Assembly: GCF_003130795.1 (NCBI RefSeq)
Contig: NZ_CP029354.1
Span: 372,001-436,000, forward strand
Origin: Azospirillum thermophilum
Lineage (GTDB): Bacteria; Pseudomonadota; Alphaproteobacteria; Azospirillales; Azospirillaceae
DNA length: 64,000 bases
Direction of reading: 5' to 3'
The notes beneath the pieces are model-generated. The model saw nothing but the letters and a program-made list of their open reading frames with translations. It did not search any database and had not been told where the DNA came from. Both the position numbers and the translations under genes were made by a program. Positions 27,239 through 35,623 of this stretch are shown here, piece after piece (position 1 is the stretch's first letter; the number at the start of each line of letters is the position of its first letter).

Positions 27239-28677
27239 ATGACCAGCCCGTTCAAGAACCGGATCGGCGATGCCTGGATCGGCGACGGCGATGTGACGGA
27301 GAACATCAACCCCTCCGACCTGTCCGACGTTGTGGGGCTGTATGCGCGGGCCGACGCCGCGCAGGCGGCCGACGCCATCGCGGCGGCGCGGGCGGCCTTC
27401 CCGTCCTGGTCGGCCACCACCGGCCAGATGCGCGGCGACATCCTGGAGCGCGCCGCGGCCGAGATCCTGGCCCGCCGAGAGGAGCTGGGCGAGCTGCTGG
27501 CCCGCGAGGAGGGCAAGACCCTGCCGGAAGCGATGGGCGAGGTCGCCCGCGCCGGCCAGATCTTCCGCTTCTTTGCCGCCGAGGCGGTGCGCGCGGCGGG
27601 GGAGGTGGTTCCCTCCGTCCGTCCCGGCGTCTCGGTCGAGGTGACGCGGGAGCCGCTGGGCGTCATCGGCCTGATCACGCCGTGGAACTTCCCCATCGCG
27701 ATCCCCGCCTGGAAGATCGCCCCGGCGCTCGCCTACGGCAACTGCGTGGTCTTCAAGCCGGCCGAGCTGGTGCCGGGCTGCGCCTGGGCGCTGACCGAGA
27801 TCCTGGTGCGGGCCGGCCTGCCGGCCGGCGTGCTGAACCTCGTCATGGGGCGCGGCTCGGTCGTCGGGGCGGCCATGCTGGAGTCGCCCGAGGTGGACGC
27901 CATCAGCTTCACCGGCTCGGTCGGCACCGGCCGCCAGGTGGCGGAGCGCTGCGTCGCCACCATGAAGAAGGTCCAGCTGGAGATGGGCGGCAAGAATCCG
28001 CTGATCGTGCTGGACGACGCCGACCTTCCCGCGGCGGTCGAGGCGGCGGTCAACGGCGCCTTCTTCTCCACCGGCCAGCGCTGCACCGCCTCCTCGCGCC
28101 TGATCGTCACCGAGGGCATCCACGACCGCTTCGTCGCCGCCGTCACGGCGCGGCTGGAGCGGCTCACCGTCGGCCATGCCCTGCGCAAGGGCACCGACAT
28201 CGGCCCGGTGGTCAGCCAGGACCAGCTCGAGCAGGATCGCCGCTACATCGCCATCGGCCAGGACGAGGGCGCCCGGCTGGCCTGGGGCGGCGGGCTGGTG
28301 GAATGCGACACCAAGGGCTTCTTCCTGCAGCCGGCGCTGTTCACCGAGACCACCAACGCCATGCGCATCAACCGGGAGGAGATCTTCGGCCCGGTCGCCT
28401 CGGTGGTCCGGGTGCGCGACTACGAGGAGGCGCTGGCGGCCGCCAACGACACGGCCTTCGGCCTCGCGGCGGGTATCTGCACCACCAGCCTGAAGCATGC
28501 CAGCCACTTCAAGCGCAACGCCCAGGCCGGCATGGTGATGGTCAACCTGCCGACCGCCGGCGTCGACTATCACGTTCCCTTCGGCGGCCGGAAGGCCTCC
28601 AGCTACGGCCCGCGCGAACAGGGCGCCTACGCCGCGAATTCTACACCACCGTCAAGACCGCCTACATCAACCCCTGA
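27239..28677 (+). CDS. 2,5-dioxopentanoate (alpha-ketoglutarate semialdehyde) dehydrogenase, apparent frameshift at C-terminus
   Basis: This aldehyde dehydrogenase has TPWNFPIAIPAWKIAPALAYGN, FTGSVGTGR, catalytic Glu in LEMGGKN and catalytic Cys in FFSTGQRCTASSR. It oxidises 2-oxoglutarate semialdehyde to 2-oxoglutarate, the last step of hydroxyproline catabolism, which fits its place before the deaminase gene. As written the frame leaves the family after GPREQGAYA and runs to 28768. The conserved end REFYTTVKTAYINP follows in another frame and stops at 28677; one extra C at 28632-28633 joins them, giving about 480 residues. The start at 27239 is fixed by homologous length. Confidence 0.88.
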
Positions 28678-28781
28678 GCCGTTTCCCCGGCAGCGTCGTG
28701 CCCGACCGGCGCCGGCCCCGCGGGATGCGTGGGGCCGGCGGACGATCTCCCCTACCCTTCTTCCTTGAGGAGACCCCCACC

Positions 28782-29687
28782 ATGTCCATCTCCTGGCAGG
28801 GCGTGTTCCCCGCCGTCACCACCAAGTTCAAGGACGACCACTCGCTCGACATCGCGGAGATGAAGACGCACTTCACCCGCCAGATCGACGCCGGGGTGGA
28901 CGGCATCATCACCACCGGCTCGCTGGGCGAGGCCGGCACGCTGATCCTGGAGGAGAAGGTCGAGGTCGCCCGCACCGCGGTCGAGGTCAGCCGCGGCCGG
29001 GTCCCGGTCCTGGCGACGGTGGTGGAGGCGAACACCGCCCGCTCGGTGGAGTTCGTGAAGAAGGCGGAAGCGGCCGGCGTCGACGGCTTCATGATCCTGC
29101 CGGCCGTGCCCTACGTCAGCGACGCGCGCGAGACGCTGACCCACTTCAAGGCGATCGCCGCCGCCGCCAGCAAGCCGATCATGATCTACATCAACCCGGT
29201 CGCCTACCGGGTGGACGTCGACCTCGACATGCTGGCCGAGCTGGCGAACGACCCGAAGTTCGTCGCCATCAAGGAGTCCTCCGACGACGTCCGCCGGGTG
29301 ACGCGCACCATCAACCGCTTCGGCGACCGCTACCGCATCTTCTGCGGCGTCGACAACCTGGCGCTGGAGGCCCTGTTCATGGGCGCCGACGGCTGGGTCG
29401 CCGGTCTGGTGGACGCCTTCCCGGAGGAGACGGTCGCCATCTACAAGCTGTTCCGCGCCGGCCGCTTCGACGAGGCGCTGAAGATCTACCGCTGGTTCAT
29501 CCCGCTGCTGGAGCTCGACGTCTCCACCAAGCTGGTCCAGAACATCAAGCTGGCCGAGGCGATGGCCGGCATCGGCAACGAGCGCGTCCGTCCGCCGCGC
29601 CTCCCGCTCGCCGGCGAGGAGCGCGACCGCGTCGTGCGCATCATCGAGCAGGCGCTGAAGACGCGCCCGACCCTGCCCAAGCTCTGA
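28782..29687 (+). CDS. Delta1-pyrroline-4-hydroxy-2-carboxylate deaminase (DHDPS family)
   Basis: This 301-residue protein has the dihydrodipicolinate synthase barrel with Schiff-base Lys164 in FVAIKESSDD, TTGSLGEAGTL for carboxylate binding and YINPVAYR in place of the usual tyrosine region. Members next to hydroxyproline genes convert Delta1-pyrroline-4-hydroxy-2-carboxylate to 2-oxoglutarate semialdehyde with loss of ammonia. The ATG at 28782 follows TTGAGGAGA. It is 104 bp after the dehydrogenase that uses its product. A clear terminator lies downstream, ending this unit. Generic DHDPS is possible, but the neighbours decide. Confidence 0.88.
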   Translation: MSISWQGVFPAVTTKFKDDHSLDIAEMKTHFTRQIDAGVDGIITTGSLGEAGTLILEEKVEVARTAVEVSRGRVPVLATVVEANTARSVEFVKKAEAAGVDGFMILPAVPYVSDARETLTHFKAIAAAASKPIMIYINPVAYRVDVDLDMLAELANDPKFVAIKESSDDVRRVTRTINRFGDRYRIFCGVDNLALEALFMGADGWVAGLVDAFPEETVAIYKLFRAGRFDEALKIYRWFIPLLELDVSTKLVQNIKLAEAMAGIGNERVRPPRLPLAGEERDRVVRIIEQALKTRPTLPKL

Positions 29688-29732
29688 GGTCGGCTCGCGA
29701 GAGCTTTACCCCCGCTTCTTCGATGACTGGAA

Positions 29733-29764
29733 CCGCCGGCTCCCCCATGGGGCCGGCGGCTTTT
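29733..29764 (+). terminator. Rho-independent terminator after the deaminase gene
   Basis: CCGCCGGC (29733-29740) followed by TCCCCC pairs with GGGG and CCGGCGG (to 29759), with one bulged T, and is followed by CTTTTAT. It is 45 bp after the deaminase stop and also lies between convergent genes. Confidence 0.75.
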
Positions 29765-29864
29765 ATGTCGGCGGTCCGCGGAAGCGTCCGGAACCGGTGC
29801 CCGGGCCTGCTGTCAGCTCCTCCGAATGCGACCGCTCCGCTGCGACGAGAGGCGGTCCGGACGG

Positions 29865-31142
29865 CTACGCGAAGCGCTCGATGCGGAACGGGGTCAGGTC
29901 GATGCCCGGGCTGTTGGTGCCGCGGACGAGGTCGGTGACGATGCGGCTGGTGATGCCGGCCAGCGTCAGGCCGAGATGCTGGTGGCCGAAGGCCCAGATG
30001 ACGTCCGGCGCGCGCGGCTCCGGGCCGATCACCGGCAGATAGTCCGGCAGGGTCGGGCGGCGGCCCATCCAGGGAACCGCCCCGCCCTCCTCGCCCGGCT
30101 TGGACAGGCCGGGCAGCAGCCGGGCGGCATGGCTGCGCAGCACCTCGGCACGGCGGTAGTCGGGCGGCGCGTCGTGGGAGGCGAACTCGACCGTTCCGGC
30201 CAGCCGCAGCCCGTCCATCATCGGCGTCATGATGAACTTGCGCTCGCCCGAGGTGACCGGACGGTTCAGGGACACGCCCGGCCGCGGCAGCATCAGGTGG
30301 TAGCCACGCTCCGCCTCCAGCGGTACGCTGCGGCCGAAGGAACGGCAGAGCGTGGCGGACAGCGCCCCGCCGGCCACCACCAGCTTGCGCGCGCTCCAGC
30401 CCCGGCCGTCGCCGTCCAGCGCCCGCACCCCGCCCGGTCCGGTCTGCAGCGAGACGATCTCCGCCTTCACCAGCCGGCCGCCGCCGGCGCGGAAGCGGTC
30501 CGCCAGCCGCTGCACCAGCCGCCAGGGATCGAGCGTGTGGGCGGTCGCCGGAAAGAGGACGCCGCCCGCCATTCCCCCGGCGAGCGCCGGTTCGAGGTCG
30601 GCGAGGTCGCCGGGAGACAGCATCTGCACCGGCACGCCGTTGGCCGCCATCGCCTGCGCCTCGTGCCGGCCGGAGGCCAGCCCGCGCGCGGTCTCGAACG
30701 CCAGGATCGAGCCGCGACGGACGATCAGATCCTCCATCTCCGCCGCCCGGATCAGGGGCTCGTAGGCCTCGATGGCCCGGGAAGTCAGGCTGCGCAGCGC
30801 CTCTGTTCCGGCGGCGAAGGCCTGCGGGCGGGAGGCGGCGAGGCAGCGCATCATCCAGCCGGCGAGCCGCGGCAGATACTGCCAGCGGACCCGCAGCGGG
30901 CCGAGCGGGTTGAGCAGCATGCCCGGCACCTCCTTCAGGATGCCGGGGGCGGGCAGCGGAAAGATCTGCTCGGTCGCGAAATGGCCGGCATTCCCGCGGG
31001 AGCAGGCATCGCCCGGCTCGCCGCGGTCGACCACCGTGACCGTCAGACCGGCGAGCTGCAGCGCGAGCGCGCTCGCCATCCCGACGACTCCCGCCCCGAC
31101 CACCAGCACATCGTCCCGCCGATCAACCGTCTGAGCCGTCAT
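29865..31142 (-). CDS. FAD-dependent D-amino-acid dehydrogenase, probably D-hydroxyproline dehydrogenase
   Basis: This 425-residue protein begins with a dinucleotide-binding fold (VLVVGAGVVGMASALALQLAGLTVTVVDRG) and has DAO-type features such as SRGNAGHFATEQIFPLP near residue 48 and GHQHLGLTLAGITSRIV near the C-terminus. It is the DadA-like family. In this cluster the expected reaction is cis-4-hydroxy-D-proline to Delta1-pyrroline-4-hydroxy-2-carboxylate, linking the epimerase to the deaminase. It faces the deaminase gene convergently, and its promoter side carries two copies of the regulon operator. The ATG at 31142 is chosen because FAD-binding residues begin about 13 residues later. Confidence 0.85.
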   Translation of the reverse strand: MTAQTVDRRDDVLVVGAGVVGMASALALQLAGLTVTVVDRGEPGDACSRGNAGHFATEQIFPLPAPGILKEVPGMLLNPLGPLRVRWQYLPRLAGWMMRCLAASRPQAFAAGTEALRSLTSRAIEAYEPLIRAAEMEDLIVRRGSILAFETARGLASGRHEAQAMAANGVPVQMLSPGDLADLEPALAGGMAGGVLFPATAHTLDPWRLVQRLADRFRAGGGRLVKAEIVSLQTGPGGVRALDGDGRGWSARKLVVAGGALSATLCRSFGRSVPLEAERGYHLMLPRPGVSLNRPVTSGERKFIMTPMMDGLRLAGTVEFASHDAPPDYRRAEVLRSHAARLLPGLSKPGEEGGAVPWMGRRPTLPDYLPVIGPEPRAPDVIWAFGHQHLGLTLAGITSRIVTDLVRGTNSPGIDLTPFRIERFA

Positions 31143-31210
31143 CCCGGTCCGTCTCCTGCCTGCCGGCGCGTCGTCGCTCCGCCCGCCGATCCATTCACGG
31201 ATCATGAGGA

Positions 31211-31224
31211 TATTGTATACAAAA
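31211..31224. promoter_or_regulatory. GntR-type operator, site 3
   Basis: TATTGTATACAAAA is a slightly imperfect copy of the TATTG-N4-CAATA operator, 69 bp upstream of the D-hydroxyproline dehydrogenase start, in the 377-bp region between that gene and the divergent binding-protein gene. No other gene is seen in that gap. Confidence 0.6.
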
Positions 31225-31362
31225 TTGCGGCGCAAGCGGATTTCCCGCCCTGTCGTTGCCCGGGGCGGGCCGATCCGGCAGGAGCGCCGCCAGCTCCGGA
31301 GTGCTTCGAAAGGCGACCCCGGGGGCCGGGCAAGCGCTGTCATGGCGATTGACATTTTCTTT

Positions 31363-31376
31363 CGTTGGATACAGTA
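31363..31376. promoter_or_regulatory. GntR-type operator, site 4 (weaker copy)
   Basis: CGTTGGATACAGTA keeps TTG-GATA-CA of the regulon operator but has weaker arms. It lies 144 bp before the binding-protein gene and could bring that gene under the same regulator. Confidence 0.45.
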
Positions 31377-31519
31377 TTCAGCCCATCGTCCGTCCGGGGA
31401 ACTCTCCGCATGGACCACCATCCGCACCGCGCTGCTTCCGGCATCGCGGCGGCGCCCGCGCGCCGCCGGACGGGCTGTCGTGCGCGGTCCGGGCAATTTC
31501 TGGGCGAGGAGGAACGAGA

Positions 31520-32635
31520 ATGAGGACGAGGAACGGCCTGAGCCTGCTGGCGCTCGCGGGCGGCATGGCCCTGACCGCGGCGGCCGGCACGGGCACCGCG
31601 CGCGCGGACCTGCTGGTGGGGGTCGCCGGACCGATGACCGGCCAGTACGCGTCGTTCGGCGAGCAGCTCCGCCAGGGGACCGAGGCTGCGATCGCCGACA
31701 TCAACGCCAAGGGTGGCGTCAACGGCCAGAAGCTGGTGATGACGGTCGGCGACGACGTCTGCGATCCGCGCCAGGCCGTCAGCGTCGCCAACCAGTTCGC
31801 CAAGTCCGGCGTCGCCTTCGTGAACGGCCATTTCTGCTCCGGCTCCACCCTGCCGGCCTCGGAGATCTACAACGAGGAGGGGATCCCGGAGATCACCGTC
31901 TCCTCCAATCCCAAGATCACCGAGCGCGGCTTCAAGAGCCTGTTCCGCATCACCGGCCGCGACGACCAGCAGGGCGCCGTCATCGCCGACCACATCGCCA
32001 GGACGATGGCCGGCAAGAAGGTGGCGCTGGTCCACGACAAGAGCGCCTTCGGCAAGGGGCTGGTCGACAACGTCCGCGAGGCGCTGAAGGCCCACAAGAT
32101 CACGCCGGAGTTCGAGGAGGCCATCACCGCCGGCGAGCGCGACTATTCCGCCCTGGTCGCCAAGCTGGCGAGTGCCGGCGTCGAGGCGGTCGCCTTCGGC
32201 GGCTACCACACCGAACTCGGCCTGATCCTTCGCCAGATCACCGACGCGGGCAAGAAGATCGCCTTCATCTCCGGCGATCCCTCGGCCACCACCGAGCTGT
32301 GGTCGATCGCCGGCCCGGCCGCCGAAGGGCTGCTGTTCACCTTCCCGCCCGACCCGCGCAAGATGCCGGGTGCGGCCGAGACGGCCAAGCGCTTCCGCGA
32401 CAAGGGGATCGAGCCGGAAGGCTACGTCCTCTACTCCTACGCCGCGGTGCAGGCCTTCGCCGACGCGGTCGCCAAGGGCAAGGCCAGCGACGGCAAGACG
32501 GTGGCCAAGACCCTGCACGAGCAGGGCGCCGACACCATCCTCGGCCCGGTGAAGTTCGACGCCAAGGGCGACAACGTCGTTCCGGGCTACGTCGTCTATC
32601 GCTGGAGCAACGGCACCTTCGATTACCTGAAGTAA
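31520..32635 (+). CDS. Branched-chain amino acid-type ABC substrate-binding protein (LivK family)
   Basis: This 371-residue protein has a signal peptide (MRTRNGLSLLALAGGMALTAAAG to ARA) and the LivK pattern: VGVAGPMTGQYASFGEQLRQGTEAAIADINAKGGVNGQKL, DDVCDPRQAVSVANQF and VHDKSAFGKGLVDNVR. It should bind an amino acid in the periplasm. GCGAGGAGGAAC precedes the ATG at 31520. No permease or ATPase genes adjoin it, so it must share a distant Liv-type transporter. The operator-like site upstream suggests hydroxyproline as ligand, which is inference. GGCGCC-rich inverted repeats follow the stop without a T run. Confidence 0.88.
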   Translation: MRTRNGLSLLALAGGMALTAAAGTGTARADLLVGVAGPMTGQYASFGEQLRQGTEAAIADINAKGGVNGQKLVMTVGDDVCDPRQAVSVANQFAKSGVAFVNGHFCSGSTLPASEIYNEEGIPEITVSSNPKITERGFKSLFRITGRDDQQGAVIADHIARTMAGKKVALVHDKSAFGKGLVDNVREALKAHKITPEFEEAITAGERDYSALVAKLASAGVEAVAFGGYHTELGLILRQITDAGKKIAFISGDPSATTELWSIAGPAAEGLLFTFPPDPRKMPGAAETAKRFRDKGIEPEGYVLYSYAAVQAFADAVAKGKASDGKTVAKTLHEQGADTILGPVKFDAKGDNVVPGYVVYRWSNGTFDYLK

Positions 32636-32751
32636 GGCTCCGGCCCCGTCCGGCGCCCTCCCCCGCAAAGGGGATGGCGCCGGCCGGCGGTTGGCGCGAT
32701 GCTGTCTCCCGGACGGCGGCCGGAAAGAGCCGCCCCTTCGGGAGGAAGCCC

Positions 32752-34304
32752 ATGAACGTCGCCCGTCTGCTGGCCCGCTCGGGCCGGCTCGCCGCCGACC
32801 GGCCGGCCCTTTTGTCCGGCACGCGCGCCGTATCCCGCTATGACCGGCTGGCCGCCGACGTCGCGGCGATGGCCGGCGCCCTGCGCAACCGCCATGGCCT
32901 CGCCCCCGGCGACCGCGTCCTGCTGGCGATGGGCAATGCGCCGGCCTATGTCGAGGCGCTGTTCGCCTGCTGGCATGCCGGGCTGATCGCCGTCCCCGTC
33001 AATGCCAAGCTGCACGAGCGGGAGATCGCCTACATCCTCGACCATTCCGGCGCCCGGCTGGTCTTCGCCGGCCCCGATCTCGCCGCCACGGTGAACGCCG
33101 CCCTCGCCCATGCCGCCGACGCCCGGCCGCAGGTGGTGGAGGTCGGCGGCGCCGATTGGCAGGCCTTGAAGGCGGGCGATCCGCTGCCCGTCCATGACGC
33201 CGCCCCGACCGACCCGGCCTGGCTCTTCTACACCAGCGGCACAACCGGCCGGCCGAAGGGCGCCACCCTGACCCACCGAAACCTGCTGGCGATGACCGCG
33301 GCCTATGCGATGGACCTCGACGCCATCGCCCCCGGCGACTGCCTCCTGCATGCCGCGCCGATGTCGCACGGCTCCGGTCTCTACATCCTGCCGCACGTCG
33401 CCGCCGGGGCCGCGCAGGCCGTGCCGGAGAGCGGACGCTTCGACCCGGCGGAGGTGCTGTCGCTGCTGCCCGGCCTGCCGGGGACGACGATGTTCCTCGC
33501 CCCCACCATGGTGCGCCGGCTGGTCCATTGTCCCGAGGCGGGCGGCGCCGACAGCCGCACCCTGAAGACCATCGTCTATGGCGGCGCGCCGATGTACCGC
33601 GAGGACTGCCGCGAGGCGCTGGCGCTGTTCGGCCCCAAGCTCGCCCAGATCTACGGCCAGGGCGAAAGCCCGATGACCATCTCGGTGCTGCCCAAGCGCC
33701 TGCACGCCGACACCGCCCACCCCCGCTACGACGAGAGGCTGGGCAGCGTCGGCTACGGCTTCGGACTGGTGGAGCTGCGGATCGCCGATGCCGACGACCG
33801 GCCCCTGCCGGCGGGCGGGACCGGGGAGATCCTGGTGCGCGGCGACACGGTGATGGCGGGCTACTGGCGCGACGAGGCCGCCTCGGCGGAGAGCTTGCGC
33901 GGCGGCTGGCTGCACACCGGCGACCTCGGCGTGCTGGACGGGGACGGGTTCCTGACGCTGAAGGATCGCAGCAAGGATGTCATCATCTCCGGCGGCAGCA
34001 ACATCTATCCGCGGGAGGTCGAGGAGGTGCTGCTGACCCATCCGGCGGTGGCGGAGGTCGCGGTGGTCGGCCGCCCGCATCCCGACTGGGGAGAGGAGGT
34101 CGTGGCCTTCGTCGTCGCCCTGCCGGAGGCCGCCCTCCCCCGGCGGAGCTCGCCGCTGCGCTCGACCGGCTGTGCGTCGGGGCCATCGCCCGCTTCAAGC
34201 GTCCGAAGGACTACCGCGTGGTGGAAGCGCTGCCGAAGAACCATTACGGCAAGGTGTTGAAGACGGCATTGCGGAAGCTCGCCAGCGGAGCGGATGACGT
34301 ATAG
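32752..34304 (+). CDS. Acyl-CoA synthetase (AMP-forming), apparent frameshift near C-terminus
   Basis: This ANL-superfamily ligase has LFYTSGTTGRPKGATLTHRN (AMP binding), IYGQGESPM, GWLHTGDLGVLD and the hinge KDRSKDVIISGGSNIYPREVEE. The C-terminal catalytic lysine segment (ALPKNHYGKVLKTALRKL) lies in a different frame. One extra C in the C5 run at 34137-34141 joins the parts into a normal protein of about 517 residues ending at 34304; as written the frame ends uselessly at 34260. The acyl substrate (short or medium chain, or malonate-like) cannot be told. GGGAGGAAGCC precedes the ATG. Confidence 0.85.
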
Positions 34305-34478
34305 GTCAGCACATTCCAGTGCCTCTACAGGAGACAACCCGCCGTTACTGGAAAGCCATCAACCGCCTCGCAGGCCGGCATGATGTTACTCTCCGGAAAC
34401 GTATAAATTGCGCTTCCCTGTAGCATCACACGCGCACTTATGTCATATCTTTCCTGCGGTTTTTCTGCGGGGGCGGAC

Positions 34479-35537
34479 ATGGCTGGCTGGAATCGCGTGT
34501 CGAATACTATGGTATGCAGGCCGTTTGTCTTCCTTATAATTTCATTGTTCCTGTGCGCTCCGGCGACGGCCGACACCGGCCTGCGCTTCGGCACGGTCTT
34601 TTCCCCCGGAACCTCGACCTTCCGGATGCTGGTCGATGCCTGCCGCCGCATCGAGGAGGAGACGAACAGGGCCGTCACCATCGACATCCGGCCGAGCGGC
34701 GGCTTCGGCAAGCCGACCGAACTGCTGAAGATGGTGGACAGCGGCGAGATCGAGATCGCCTACACCGTGCAGGGCTACAGCCCCGACCGCTTCCCCGCCT
34801 CCTCGGTGATGGAGCTGCCGCTGATCCGCCGCTCCGCCGTCGCCGGGACCCGGGCGATCTGGGACCTCCACGAGTCCGGGGCGCTGGCCGGCGATTACGC
34901 CGGGCTGAAGGTGGTCGGGCTGTGGACCCTGCCGGCCTACGGCATCTTCACGGCCAGCCGGCCGCTGCAGGGCCCGCGCGACCTGCGCGGCCTGCGGGTG
35001 CGCAACCCCAGCACCACGGTGGGGCGCGCGCTCGCCAAGCTCGGCATGGTGCCGGTCGCGCTGCCGTTGAACGGCATGGGCACCGGCCTGAAGGAGCGCA
35101 TGATCGACGGCATCTCCTACGGCTGGTACAGCTCCACCACCACCGCCGGGGCGGACAACCAGCCGCTGATGGCGCAGCTCACCTACCTGCTGGACATCAA
35201 CTTCTCCGGGCCGGTCGTGATGCTGGCGATGCGCCAGCCGGTGTTCGACGCGTTGCCCGACCCGGTGAAGGCCGCCTTCGACCGGCACCTGGGCAAGGCC
35301 ATCTCGCTCGCCATCGCCGAGGAGCGCGACGCGGCGGAGGAGGAGGTCAAGGCGAAGCTCGCCGCCGACGGCACGCACAAGGTGGTCCGCTTCACGCCCG
35401 ACCAGATGCAGGACGTCCGCGGCGAGCTGGAGGACGTCTACGACGACTGGGTCGCCGGCATCACGCGCCAGGGCGTCGACGGCCGCCGCCTGCTGGAACG
35501 GGCGCGCCAGGCCGTCGCGGCGCACGAAAAGCCCTGA
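34479..35537 (+). CDS. TRAP transporter DctP-type substrate-binding protein, orphan
   Basis: This protein of about 352 residues has a signal sequence (VCRPFVFLIISLFLCAPATA) and the DctP fold signature: LRFGTVFSPGTSTFRMLVDACRRIEEETNRAVTIDIRPSGGFGKPTELLKMVDSGEIEIAYTV, then GLRVRNPSTTVGRALAKLGMVPVALP. The conserved Arg of LRVRN binds carboxylates in this family. The ATG at 34479 has GGGGGCGG just upstream; 34440 and 34509 are alternatives. No TRAP membrane subunits follow. Instead a chemoreceptor begins 86 bp later, so it may serve as a periplasmic ligand carrier for chemotaxis. The 174 bp before it hold no gene. Confidence 0.8.
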   Translation: MAGWNRVSNTMVCRPFVFLIISLFLCAPATADTGLRFGTVFSPGTSTFRMLVDACRRIEEETNRAVTIDIRPSGGFGKPTELLKMVDSGEIEIAYTVQGYSPDRFPASSVMELPLIRRSAVAGTRAIWDLHESGALAGDYAGLKVVGLWTLPAYGIFTASRPLQGPRDLRGLRVRNPSTTVGRALAKLGMVPVALPLNGMGTGLKERMIDGISYGWYSSTTTAGADNQPLMAQLTYLLDINFSGPVVMLAMRQPVFDALPDPVKAAFDRHLGKAISLAIAEERDAAEEEVKAKLAADGTHKVVRFTPDQMQDVRGELEDVYDDWVAGITRQGVDGRRLLERARQAVAAHEKP

Positions 35538-35623
35538 CCACCCTCCGGCCGGCCCGCCGGCTTCGGCCAGCCGCAGTTCCGCCCGCCAGTACGCCAGCCT
35601 GCCAGCCATAAGGACCACGCGCC

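Noticed and set aside
28634..28768. Alternative C-terminus of the aldehyde dehydrogenase as written
   Set aside because: The family C-terminus (REFYTTVKTAYINP) is present in the adjacent frame, so the written tail is a frameshift product.
28678..28781. GC-rich hairpin between the aldehyde dehydrogenase and the deaminase genes
   Set aside because: Stem is ordinary for this base composition and lacks a T run; the genes are probably co-transcribed.
32636..32700. GGCGCC-rich inverted repeats after the LivK-type gene as a terminator
   Set aside because: There is no T run and the arms are broken by unpaired segments; kept only as a remark in the gene entry.
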